Source of the DNA: Eutypella sp. D-1
Lineage: Eukaryota; Ascomycota; Sordariomycetes; Xylariales; Diatrypaceae
Assembly: GCA_023313575.1 (NCBI GenBank)
Contig: JAJTTP010000014.1
Location: 496,001 to 560,000, forward strand
Direction: 5' to 3'
Length of the DNA: 64,000 bases
Below the pieces are notes generated by a model, which worked only from the letters and a program-made list of their open reading frames with translations, had not been told where the DNA came from and searched no databases. The position numbers and the translations under genes are program-made. This document shows, piece by piece, positions 51,756 through 62,791 of this stretch (positions are counted from its first letter, which is position 1; each line of letters starts with the position of its first letter).

Positions 51756-52986
51756 GACCGAAAGCGACCACCTCAGCTTGAGCTCGTATGTGAGGGACAT
51801 AAGTGTTGAGTTATCTAGGGTTTTGGTAGTAGTCAATGGCGCGGCTGTCCATTCAAAGGACTGGGGGTTCTTTCCCTTCAAATTAGTTCTAACTACAAGT
51901 TCTTTGTTTATACTGTACTCTTGGTGCTTTCCGGCTGACCTTGTCCTGAAAATTTGTATTCGTGTAGTACCTCGAGGTTGCCCCTCACTCAATAACTACC
52001 TCATTGCTGTTATTAAATGCGTTCTATGTCATATCGGGGGAAACTACGGCCGTAAGATAAAGACGACTATGGGATAAACCAACGGAACTTTAGAAAGAGG
52101 GAAGAAGACCTAAGCACTCCAAGCAGAGGATAGGGTTTAAACCCTTGCATTTCCTTTAAAATATGTCTTCCTAAACTGGTGGGTGGCTACACCCTCCTGA
52201 AAGCGGGGTAAAGCCCTTTAAGTTAGTATTCCGGCAATCTTAAAACCTTCACCTAATTAATGTTGATGTGCAACTATGTAACATATCCACCGTTTGCGGT
52301 CTACTGAACAGAACCGTCAGGGGCCAAGAGGCCGTGGTTGAGCCCATTCGTATATATAGTAACTGGACTCCGGTGGCTGGTGTAATTAAAGGGGGTGGCT
52401 GATATGGGTCTAAGTGTACACGAGAACTCCATTAAAGCTATTGTTATCACGGCTAGGTGAACGGTGTAGGTGTACAAACCGTTTTCCGGGCTACTAATGT
52501 CTTAACTAGAACATAATTATCGCGGCCAATTCGCGAAAGCTAGGGAGTAATTCACTCTTCTCATCACTATGATTATCGCCACCCCCACAATCACCACTAT
52601 TGCTATTACGGCCATCATATAGGGCCTACCGAACGTTCACAACCAACATGGGAATAACCGAACTGTACGAAAGGTTTCCCACCTTAGGCTTGCACTTCCT
52701 CTAGATTTCAGATCCATCAGAACTTTTATAGACATTTTATATACGTGCACGATGGCATCTAGTGGAAATATGTACAAGAAGAGTAGGAAGTATATACATC
52801 AAAAGCCTCCAGCAGTGAAGGCGCAGTAAGTTCTGCGTCATCAATCATCCAAGTTCCAGTCCACGTCCCCGCACGCCGAATAGCCCTCATATCAAAAATA
52901 TCAAAAGAAAAACAACACAGCAAGAAGCCGTCCGACTCTCAGAAGAGCCATCGACGGTAGAGGCATTGGCGAGGTATCAGGACGCT
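51756..52986. other. 1.2-kb convergent intergenic region
   Basis: Tail-to-tail spacer between two secreted-protein genes. No gene or clear repeat seen. Confidence 0.5.
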
Positions 52987-54051
52987 CTAGTCCCTGAGGA
53001 CAACATCTACGTGTCCGTTCTGTCCCCAACCCTGGCAGCCGCCCTCGGGGTTGATGCCGTCCCAAGAGCCGTAAGAGGCGCCGGGCTGGCTGCCGTTCTC
53101 GCAGTCGACGAGCAAGTAGGTACCGGAGTCGCCGCATGTGTTCCCAGACTTACAGTGGAAGGAGCAGCGGTTCATGTCCGAGACGCAGCCGTTGTCGGCG
53201 ACGGTGATTGCTATCTCATTGCCGCTCATGTTGACGAGGCGGCTGACGTCCACGGTCGCCCATTCGCCCGTCGTGAACTCACCCCACGTGTTGTAGATCT
53301 GGCCCCACTGCGACAGCGTCGTCTCGTGGTTGTGCAGCGTCGAGAAACCACCCGAGATGTCCCGCGCTATCGAGATCGTTACCGAGTCACCGGCCGCCGG
53401 CAGCGAGTATGTGATCTGGGCCTGGCGCTTGTTCATGAACGAAGCTGTAGTTCGGGCCAAGAATGTTAGCAAGGTTTCCTAGTTCTTTAGCTCCCCCCAC
53501 CCCCGAACCCATATCTCTCCTTTTCATCTACCCACGCAGCCACTCTGCGCCTTCTGCATCTGTATGGGTTTATGGAAACTTCTTTCATATTCTGCTTACC
53601 TTCAAAGTCGTTGGGAGGGAAGTCCCAGATCACAACAGTGATGGGGACATTCCCCTGGCCGTTACCGGCGTCGTTAGTGAAAGTGAAGGTGTAGTCGCCG
53701 TCATCACCGATCCAGATCTTTCCGTTGTTGGATAGCAGATTGAGGCCCTGGTCGGCCATGCCGATCTCAGACATCCATGAGCAGTCCTCGCTCGTCAAGG
53801 TGTCCCCTAGGTTTTGGCAGGACGGCGCCATCATCAGCGAGTCTTCGGGGATTTGAGGCAACTCGATGTTGGACTTGTCCCTGGTAACCGTTAGAAGCCG
53901 CTCAACGAAAGCTTTGGCTTTCCCTCTTATCCTTGAAAATCACGGTGTGGTTGGGATCAATGCAGACTTACGAGGGGAAGTAGACACCCGGCACCGCGGC
54001 AGCGACACTGACGAGCCCGAGAAGGGCGGTGGATGACTTGGGAGAGAACAT
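52987..54051 (-). CDS. secreted cysteine-containing protein, uncharacterised
   Basis: Three exons, 53972-54051, 53600-53880 and 52987-53444, give 272 aa with consistent phases. A signal peptide (MFSPKSSTALLGLVSVAAAV) is followed by a mature protein with Cys in APSCQNLG, EDCSWMS, NGCVSDMNRCSFHCKSG, NTCGDSG, LVDCENGS and GGCQGWG. The beta-rich text (GDDGDYTFTFTNDAGNG, QAQITYSLPAAGDSVTISI) suggests an extracellular beta-sandwich. It resembles a family of secreted fungal proteins whose function is not established; no enzyme motif is visible. Its neighbour at 51,087 is also secreted but unrelated in sequence. Confidence 0.85.
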
Positions 54052-56410
54052 TTTTACAAGTGAAGGGGAACGATATGCCGGCAGTATCAGCTCTTAGGAG
54101 TATAGTCTTGTTATTTAGATAAAGGAGTGGTGAAGTCAAGGAATGGCGACGTCGTATAGACAAGAGAAGGAATGTGTGAATCTACAAGATCCTGTAAAGG
54201 AATGACTAGGTGAAAGATACACCGAATGTGCGTGATATGCTTCTGTGAATGATCGTCGGAACTTCTTAGGTGAACCACATTCCGGGGACGAGATCTCTTT
54301 TATATACCTCTTCACAGTGGAACCACCGTCCCGCCGTGGAACAAGGGGTGGCTCTGGGTTGAGCTGTCAAAAGGCGTCCAGAACCGCATAGCCCGTCCAG
54401 GTCATCATCCCCAAATCAGGTTCTGGTTTCTCTTGTTGGAAAACCGCGCCCTCGAGGGTGCCGGAAGCGGAAGGTCACGACTGCGCAGTGCCCCCCTTTC
54501 GCATATAGCGGGCTAGGACCTTTCACTCAGCTCCGGATCCTGGTAACCGGCCATGAGGGAAATCGAGGGGGGAAAGGTCCTTGCCTGCGATCATGTGGTG
54601 AGCATCTTAGCTCTGTGGTACCCATGGCGCCGAACTAAAGCAGCAGCGCCAGAAGCCACCAACCCGTGGGGTCAGTGCGAGGAAGCCAAAGGGGTAGACG
54701 CCTACAAGCAGACGCCTACAACTCCGAGCCGGCCGACTTGGTGGTTACAAGAGCTGACCATCCAGTAATCGCCAGATATCCAATAGAAGTAAGCGGCTGT
54801 TACATTCTCAGCACTAGCTAGTGAGATGGGTTATAATCAGGTTAGGTAACAATCGAAAGATGGCAGATCCGGGCGAGAGCCGAGATCAACGTGGAACTCA
54901 ATCGGGACCGAAAATCACTTCACTCCACTACCCGTCTGCGCAAGACCATGCGACGAACGGAATATTGCTTGCCTGGCATGACTATAAGTCTATCAGTTTC
55001 CATTTAGTCTAGGTAGAGCCAGGTCGAGGCAGCTAATAGAACGTAAGCGCGGAGGCTAGGAGCATTCAGCGTTACTTACTTGCCTATCTGAGGCCCTGAT
55101 CCCCGGGCCAGATCCTTGTGGGTAAGCAGCTGGGTGAGCAGCCCGCCCTGACCAACTGGCTGAACCCGGATCTGCGCTCCCACAAAACCACGTTTTGTTC
55201 TATTCTCAGCCTGAGGCGTCCCCAGTAATCGCGGTTGGACCCAATTGTGATGGGGAAATAAATGCTTAGCTTAGATCGACACTGCACATCGGAGGCTTAG
55301 GCTTACAGCCAACTACTGCGTATGCAGTCTCGTCAGGAACGGATTACATGTGTACGTGAAATCATCGCTTGTTCATCTTCCGCTCGTGCTACAGCATATG
55401 TACGCGATCGCGGAAACTTATTGCGCGGCTCTTCCGCGCAAGCTGGGCGTTTTTCGCGGCTGGCACAAAAAGCCACATGAAGCGCGACTGTCATATCATA
55501 CGCGCAATCTGATATCAGAGGCCGGATAGGTCTGATTCGCTTTACGCATACGTGAGCAATATCTGACGAGGGTGGCCCAAAGAGGATGCTGTTTGACTGG
55601 GTAGACTGATTGAGGCAGAAAACTTGGACATGTAACGTGGAAAGGTCCAAGTATAATCAATTATGCCAATATCTTGCCAATGTGACTGGCAATTTCTATG
55701 ACAGAACCGACATTCTCACTCCGAACTTCCTACATTAGTCGCCAAGCGTAGTAAGTCGCGAGAATGGGGCTAGTCCGGGGCAAGTTGTTCCCTTCTTCTC
55801 ACCTGCACTTTTCGGAATAGGGCAGGAAAAAGCTGCGCCCTACGAGAGGAGGTGGCGTCCCCACCCAGACATACGGCCGAGTGGTGGATGGGAAGCTCCG
55901 ATGCAAGAAGTCATCGCTTAAAAATCAGCTACACATTTAAGATCAAATTTGGTCTTTGCATGATTGAATTCTGCTGAAGCGCGACTTCTGTCTGCTATGA
56001 ATGGACGACAATACACCTGGGGGCGGCGGGAGATGCGAGAGTTGCGGCGGTGTGGCTTTTTTCTTACGAAAATTAGATAAGATCCAAAACAGAGATATGG
56101 ATAGTTCGACGCACGTGTTGGGAGCACAAAGTCTCACATAGATGAGTGAAAGAGAGTATGCATGCGCCATGGTGTAGCGACAGGGGAAGAGAGAGGTCGT
56201 TTAAATCGTCCTTCCCTTCTGGACCAGTGACAACGTGGGAAGTTCCACGGTCGGGCAATTTCTCGCTTCTGTTACTCTTGCTGCAGGGGAAATCGGGGCC
56301 GGGCAGTATGCGCGCCATTGTAAGGCCATGCGTGCGAGTTGACTCTCTCGGCCGCACCCCTCTCCGGCTAATGCATGCCATACCTAACTCCGCGCATCGT
56401 CCCTATCGCC
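54052..56410. other. 2.4-kb intergenic region, no gene seen
   Basis: Promoter flank of the secreted-protein gene, with a TATATA-like box near 54300, then ordinary-composition DNA with only short frames. Nothing else is recognised. Confidence 0.5.
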
Positions 56411-58030
56411 TCAGTTCCACCAGAAGCTTACGCTAAAGCTCACGCTGAGACCCCTGACGTAGTGCCACCACCCAATAGGGATGTAGAGGAGGTCGCCGGG
56501 CTCTAGAATGCAGTCGACAAACGGCACGTTCCGGAAAGCTTCGGCGTCATGGAGGGAGGTGTCGCCGTCACCCTCCTCATCCTCGCGGTCTGGCGGGGTG
56601 TCCCAGCCCTCGACCACACCGACGTCCATGAGGCTGGTGTTGCCCATCTCGACGCCGTCCTCCTTGCCGCGGGCGCGCATGCGCGGGGTTTCCAGCGGCG
56701 AGTAGAGCCGCACGTACTTGCGCCCGACGACCTGGGCCAGCACATTGTGGTAAGGATCATTGTGCAGCGGCGTGATGGTGCCCGGTGGCCCGAACCAAGC
56801 GTTGAGGAGGGGTTCGTCGAGCTCCGGCTGATCTATGCTAGAGTCGGTCGGGTGCGGCGGCGGCGCCGTGTAGCAGTAGTCCGGTATGAGGATGTCTTTA
56901 CGTAAGGACGGAAGTTGACTGAAAAGTTGATGCTGCGCTAGGTAGACTACAGGAGGCGGCGGCGACGTAAGGGCAGTCGCCGAACTGTGGTGGATATCGT
57001 CTCCTGCTTCTACTTCCGCCTGAGGCTTAGACAATGTAGGGTCTATGTATTTCTCGAGCAGTTCACTGAAGGTTATGAGTTTCTGCCCCCAGCCTTCGTC
57101 GACATAGCTACGTCCTATTTCAACGGGTATGAGTCGTCGACCATCGAATGTTTGCGAGAGGAGGTACTCTGGGTCCTTCCAGGGACAAGCAGTCAAGGCA
57201 GGCCATTCGTCTAATGCATGGCGAATAACGAGAGGTTCTGGGCCGAGGTTCTTGTCTTGAGGACTGTCCATATATGCCTGGAATTTTTCCATAGACGGGG
57301 CGTCAACAATCTTGATAAGGTGTTTTACAGGAGGAGTGAAAGGTTGATGAGTGGAGAAAGTCGATCCGTCATCATTCGAAGTTGCGGATAGCCGTGCTCG
57401 CTTCGCAGGCCGGGATAACACAGGATCGTCTGCTTCTCCCGTTCCAGTCTCGATCCAAGCGAGTTGAAGCAGCTCAAGACCTCGGTCGATCCACCGCCTA
57501 CCTCTCCGCTCACCAGCGGCCCCAGCAAGGATAATGGCCAAGTCCAATGTTTTCACGAGCTCCCCTAAGTTACGCAGTAACGACACGTTGGGACTCTCGT
57601 CCTGCCCAGCCGTCGCCGTCGTACAGCTGCCAACATAGGGGGTATGCAGCACGCAAAGGCAGAACCTCAGGATACTTGCGTCGGTGTACAATTGTCTCCA
57701 GCAAACGGGCAGGTCCTTGTAAAGAAAGGCGTAGAACTTCGCGTACGCGATCGATATGATGTCATCCAGTCTCTTCAACACGAGTTCCCGCCTTTCGATA
57801 CATGGGCTATCAGTGGACCCACGTCCCGGCTCGTAGCAGTTGCGGACGTCTTGCGCCTGGCGGCGGAGGAGGTCGACCAGTGCGGGGCCACAGCCGGCAA
57901 GCGACGTGGTTCCCGTCCCCGCCTGCTCCGGGTCATTTGGTGAGAGTACTTGAGTGCACTCCTCGTGTATATGTCGCGCGGCCTCGGCGCAGAAGTCATA
58001 GAGCTGTCTGGCTGGAGGTGGTGCCACCAT
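56411..58030 (-). CDS. JmjC-domain protein (cupin 8, KDM8/JMJD5-like)
   Basis: Single exon, 539 aa from ATG at 58030 (MVAPPPARQLYDFCAEA); the frame is open slightly further upstream but without another ATG. The C-terminal half is a JmjC/cupin domain: PLVIRHALDEWPAL, FDGRRLIPVEIGRSYVDEGW, NAWFGPPGTITPLHNDPYHN with the Fe(II)-binding His and Asp, and LYIPIGWWHYVRGLS with the second His, so the metal triad is intact. The N-terminal half is helical, as in JMJD5-type proteins. Such enzymes are 2-oxoglutarate-dependent hydroxylases; the fungal substrate is unknown. No signal peptide. Confidence 0.9.
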   Translation of the reverse strand: MVAPPPARQLYDFCAEAARHIHEECTQVLSPNDPEQAGTGTTSLAGCGPALVDLLRRQAQDVRNCYEPGRGSTDSPCIERRELVLKRLDDIISIAYAKFYAFLYKDLPVCWRQLYTDASILRFCLCVLHTPYVGSCTTATAGQDESPNVSLLRNLGELVKTLDLAIILAGAAGERRGRRWIDRGLELLQLAWIETGTGEADDPVLSRPAKRARLSATSNDDGSTFSTHQPFTPPVKHLIKIVDAPSMEKFQAYMDSPQDKNLGPEPLVIRHALDEWPALTACPWKDPEYLLSQTFDGRRLIPVEIGRSYVDEGWGQKLITFSELLEKYIDPTLSKPQAEVEAGDDIHHSSATALTSPPPPVVYLAQHQLFSQLPSLRKDILIPDYCYTAPPPHPTDSSIDQPELDEPLLNAWFGPPGTITPLHNDPYHNVLAQVVGRKYVRLYSPLETPRMRARGKEDGVEMGNTSLMDVGVVEGWDTPPDREDEEGDGDTSLHDAEAFRNVPFVDCILEPGDLLYIPIGWWHYVRGLSVSFSVSFWWN

Positions 58031-59297
58031 CTCGTTGATTCGCTCTCGGGAGTCTCCCCTCCCTCTTACATGAGCGCCGGCGGCTACTTTACCATACCTA
58101 AAAGTTTTCAACAGCACAGGGAAATGACCCTGGCATTTACGTCAAATAACTGGGTAGCTCAAGCAGGGGGTTCCAAATGTTCGTGAACATTGGTAGCTTC
58201 TTGATAGTAGCTATTGAAAAGGTGAAGCATCCTTAAGAACATTCGATAGTGGATCTTGAAAGTTATTGGTGGGTTGATAACGAGACCTTCTTATATGCAT
58301 ATGTGACATGGTATATGCAACTACCGAAGACTGGATCTTTTTGATTATTCCCCTATTTTATATTTGTTATCGTGTAAAGCCCCTATTAGCCAAAGCCTTA
58401 ATGAATTTGAGCGACGCTCTACTCTCGCAAAGAACCTAATACCGCAGAATGTTTCACCGCATTGTTTGTCACGGACCATGTCATTCTTCGTCTTTATCTC
58501 TCTATCCTGCCGAAGATGCAGTCCCGTAGATTTTAGGACCCGTGACGGATAGAAGTTATCAATTGTAACATAGTCGCTACCACGAAATCCCAATTTATAG
58601 ACTTTTCCCAAGCACCTTTCCCTCTAGAACCGGCATGACCTTTAGACAATACCATCTAAACAGCCCGACAATCAACACGTGTCTTCTACCACGCGGCTGA
58701 GATACTTGATGAAGACGGGCGAATGGTTGCTGAATAGCACAGAAGGTAGCTTACGGTGTTTGACCAAGACCAGTGATGTAATATCTTGGCCGGGCCTCGC
58801 ACGATATATACTTCCGTTCCGTCGCACTTCGACATGTAACTTGAATTGGCAAGGCCGTGTCAAAGCTCAGTCATCTTGGTTCATCCTTTATACTATGGGT
58901 GTCATCACTTCCGCCAGGAGTCGACATTCGTATACTGCTGCGCCGCATAGATGAGGGTTCTAACGGCCGTGATTACACAAATATCCGCACATGTCCAACT
59001 GGGGGTTTCTATTCTGTGCTTTATGTGAGCTTTGTGGGGTGAATGATGTAGTATGTCTGCTGATAGAAGCCGAATATTGGCCGATCTCGGTAGTTAGAAC
59101 CCATAGCTCGCTATTTCGACTAATGATCAAGGGCTGACAAGATTGCTGGGATATTTTGATTGACTCGACATTGTTCTCTGGTGACAATGGATCATATCGG
59201 GGACACTATGGCCTTCACCACTATGCGGCATGCTGCCCCATCTGATTCATTGTTGGACATGCTGGATCGTTGCCTGTCATGCATCCTCATCGACGGG
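58031..59297. other. 1.3-kb intergenic region, no gene seen
   Basis: Spacer between two minus-strand genes; holds the JmjC promoter. Short frames only. Confidence 0.5.
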
Positions 59298-60544
59298 TTA
59301 AGGCTTCTGCGCATATGTGACGCCAAAATTGATATACAGGTGGTGCTCGGTGTTGGCGAACGTGTCCTCAGCCTCGGATACCATGGCATTTAAATCGCTC
59401 TGCGGAAGACCCAGATACTGGATTGGCCTCACAGATAACGGCTTTAGCAACCCTACCAGCACTTCTCGGGCCACCAGGCCGAAATACCGCTCCTTCTTGC
59501 TTCCGGGCCAAGACCCTACGGGAACCTTATGGATCTTGCGCTGGACGTTGGTGAACCCTGCCCTCTCCAGCTCAAGAGGTAACCTGTGTATGAAATCCGG
59601 GTCGAAGTCGAGGAGTCTCAGGGACTGGAAGAGGAGAGTGTGAAGGTGGACTAGGACTTGCTCCTCTGGCAGAGTGCAATCATCACAGCACATTTGGAGG
59701 ATAAGGTCCTGGAACTCGATCCAACCACCGCTTTTCATATGTCTAATTTTTTCCCCATGGTTAGAATGTCAGGATTTGACGGCTTATTGAAGGTGGGAGA
59801 CCCGCATACTTATAGGCGGAGGCAATCATGGCGGCTGGGTGCTTCAAGACAAAAGCCATGTGCCGAAGATGCACGTAATCGTATCCTGAGCCATATACCC
59901 ATTCATCCTCAATATTATCCACGTGGAATCGTAGGTTCGGCGGGCACCAGTCAGGTTGGATTGGCGAAAGGTCGACGCCGACCACTTCTGCACTGGGAAA
60001 CGCATCGGCCACTAGTACCCCCGTCAGTACAGCATAACGAGGATGGAAACTCTAGGGCAGGGTGTCTTAATTACACTCTATAGCCCAACTATGGGTTGTT
60101 CTTTCAGTCAACATCTCCATGCCCTATGGGGAGAAGGGCAGAATTTACCTTCCGGTGCCGGTCCCCAGATCTATTATCTTCTGAGGATTGCTACCGATCG
60201 GTGCAAGGTATTGCCTGCCATTGAGGACTCCAGTGAAAAGTAGATGAGCGAGCTCTTCTCTGTACTGCTCCTGTTCATCGTTGGGTAGGACATAGTGGCC
60301 TTGCATATAGTAATGGTACCGTCTACGTAACCGTTTCAGCTGAGGTGCAAAGGAAAGCAAGCATCCAAGCTACCCAGGGCGGACAGTATTACCTTCCGTT
60401 CTCGAACGTGTGACGCTGTACGCTTCCCGCCACAGAATACCAAGAAGCGATGTCCCTCTCGTCAACGTCTAAGTCTGAGAACGTATCATTCCCATCGGGT
60501 GTGTCTCCTGGGTTGTGCTCTGGGGCCTCATCCGTGAATGACAT
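59298..60544 (-). CDS. LaeA-like SAM-dependent methyltransferase
   Basis: Four exons, 60393-60544, 60149-60322, 60049-59810 and 59298-59742, give 336 aa. The text ENGRRYHYYMQGHYVLPND, IIDLGTGTG (SAM-binding motif I), SAEVVGVDLSPIQPDWCPPN, DYVHLRHM and GGWIEFQD follows fungal LaeA/Mtr-type methyltransferases in order. The start (MSFTDEAPEHN) was chosen for its conserved acidic leader; an ATG 14 codons upstream is possible. The junction into exon 3 is the least certain: the only in-frame acceptor adds about 13 unusual residues just after motif I. Relatives include the secondary-metabolism regulator LaeA and many enzymes, so the role is open. Confidence 0.8.
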
Positions 60545-62791
60545 GATAGAGGTAATCCAGTTCTGAGGTACGAGCTCACTTTGCAATAACGAGAAGAATC
60601 AATGGCAGAGTAAGTGAGCATTCGAAAATGATGGTATTGATAGCTTGACGGTAAAATGGCATTCCCTTTTGTGAAATGTTGATAGTAGAGAAGGAGTTCA
60701 ACTTTGGTGGGCTGAATGAAGAGGAGAAGGGCAAAGTTCGTCACACATAGGCGTCTGGAGAAAAGATAGGCATGAGCTGGAGTACCTCACAGATAGCATA
60801 CTTAGGTATAGTTAACAAGAAGTCTATAGGTCCCCCATTCCCCAGCTTGCACAGTCGGGGGTCCTCCATGAGCTAGTAGTTGCAGGGCTAGTGTCCATTG
60901 CAGAGACATAAAATCCCTGGCTCGGTACGGGATGCTGACCGGGGAGGCAGGTGGGTAGGATCCGACTGTCCGAGTTAGATGGAACTAAACTGTCAAGTAG
61001 TCCCAAGCAGCGGGATTTACCGTTTCAATGTAGTAAGCTTTCGACACACCGAGAACACTGGAACTCCTCTTCAACAGTTACCGTACGGCTACGTCAGCAC
61101 GTTGTATTATATACATATGCGCTATGAGAGCTGGTAGAGACAGGCAGAAAGGACTTGGGGCTATGGATAAAAGTTGGCATGTTGATGCGGGCTACTTTTA
61201 TGTATTAAGTGGGCAAGCTAGGTAGAACCATCAGAAGGTCACGGTCACCTGGAGCCTGCAGCCATGGTATGGCCGGGATTTCACCACCTGTGCTCTACAC
61301 ACAGAAGAGCAAAGATAATCGAGGACGCGGCATACGCGGACGAGAGAAACATGGATTGGATGGGGTCACCAATGCGAACTTCGGGCTGGTATTGGACGGG
61401 GAATCTCGGTGGGAGGATGGAGCGGGGTAAACCCACGACCTTAGACATTTTGGTTAAAATGTGCAAAAAAATAAAATATCAATCTCACTTGCATTTGCAT
61501 TTGCATTTGCATTTGCATCTGCATTTGCAGAGGTGTTGTCAACTGGTAGACGTCCAGGGTGGGTAGCCATATAGCCAAGCCGGTTCGGTTGTTGAACTAT
61601 GCTATAGAAGTTGAAGCTAAGTTGAAACTGGGAGACTAAGTCCCGGCCGGGCTTTATATCTACAGGTACATACCTACCTAGGGGTAAGAATCCAAATGGA
61701 ATCTAGCTGAAGCTTGTCTTAACGCAGGTTAGGCAGAATCATTAGAGTAGTAAGGCTATGCAATGAATAAGTTTATTTAATACTGTTTTAGTTATCAAAG
61801 GTATAAGCATGCACTACATATTGTATGCATAGGATTCACCATCTACATATAGCGGGTAGATATGGAGATTTCAATCGTGTGCCTACGTACTTATGTATAT
61901 CCAGGTATGTCGCATGTAGTGATGAAAGTGACCCTGTAAAGGAGAAGCGCCTGCCCTAAATTGAAAGTCCCTTGCAGTAAGTCTAACAGGCTATTGAGCA
62001 AACAACTGGCAGCAATTTTATGCACTGTGCTTCTCGAGGTGAGGCTCTGAGGCTTCAGCTGGTCTCCATAGTATTATCCTGATTAGGAAGGAGAGTGGGG
62101 ATTGCTTAGATACCGTTAACCCATACCTTTTTGTGGCTAGTGTCCGCCAGACAGGCGGCAACCAAATTGTTCCGTCTGTCGGTATGTACCCGGGTACGAG
62201 ACCTACTACTCCATAGCACGATGTAGATCAGCTAATGAATGTTTAATGGGTACCTACCTGCCAATTAGGACGTACACGCTTTAAGGTACTCTAAAGCGCG
62301 TCAAGACGCGGTCTGATCAAAAAAACATCATATTGTATTAATAGATTCTGCGTGCCCGCTCCTACCACCACCCTTACCCATGAGAATTAGATTGCTGATG
62401 CGATTTAACTCTCCACCACACTTTATTCACTATATGTACATCATCGTCGTTTGTTGCTTGACTACGAAGTACTACTTCTAAAATAGATGGTAAATATTAC
62501 CTAGATTTACCATTCAACGGTATCCTACATATACATCCTAATTGGTACGGATCAACATTGAAAAAAATACTACCCAATTCTGAGTCTATTAATTGCACCT
62601 AAAGAGACATCATTCTCCTAACTATGACTTAAGTCGGGAGGATCATTAGACGCGTTAGACTTGACGATATCAACCTCTTGATTACTTGTTGTCGTCTCCT
62701 CCGACTCCCGGTACGACTTACGGCATTTCTGGAACTTATGACTTTACGATAACATCACCAAAAACGCTTCCGGACGTATCTTTGCCCCATT
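60545..62791. other. 2.2-kb divergent region between the methyltransferase and CDC45
   Basis: No gene supported. It contains a TTGCAT microsatellite, TACATACCTACCTAGG near 61667 and AT-rich stretches near 61750-61900 and 62480-62560. The last 150 bases are the CDC45 leader. Confidence 0.45.
61489..61530 (+). repeat. (TTGCAT)n hexanucleotide repeat
   Basis: About seven units, one with a T-to-C change, in the divergent spacer. Each unit junction makes the word ATTTGCAT, similar to an octamer-type site, probably by chance. Confidence 0.85.

Noticed and set aside
47654..60544. Secondary-metabolite biosynthetic cluster
   Set aside because: A P450 and a LaeA-like methyltransferase are present, but there is no PKS, NRPS, terpene synthase or transporter, and a JmjC and secreted proteins intervene.
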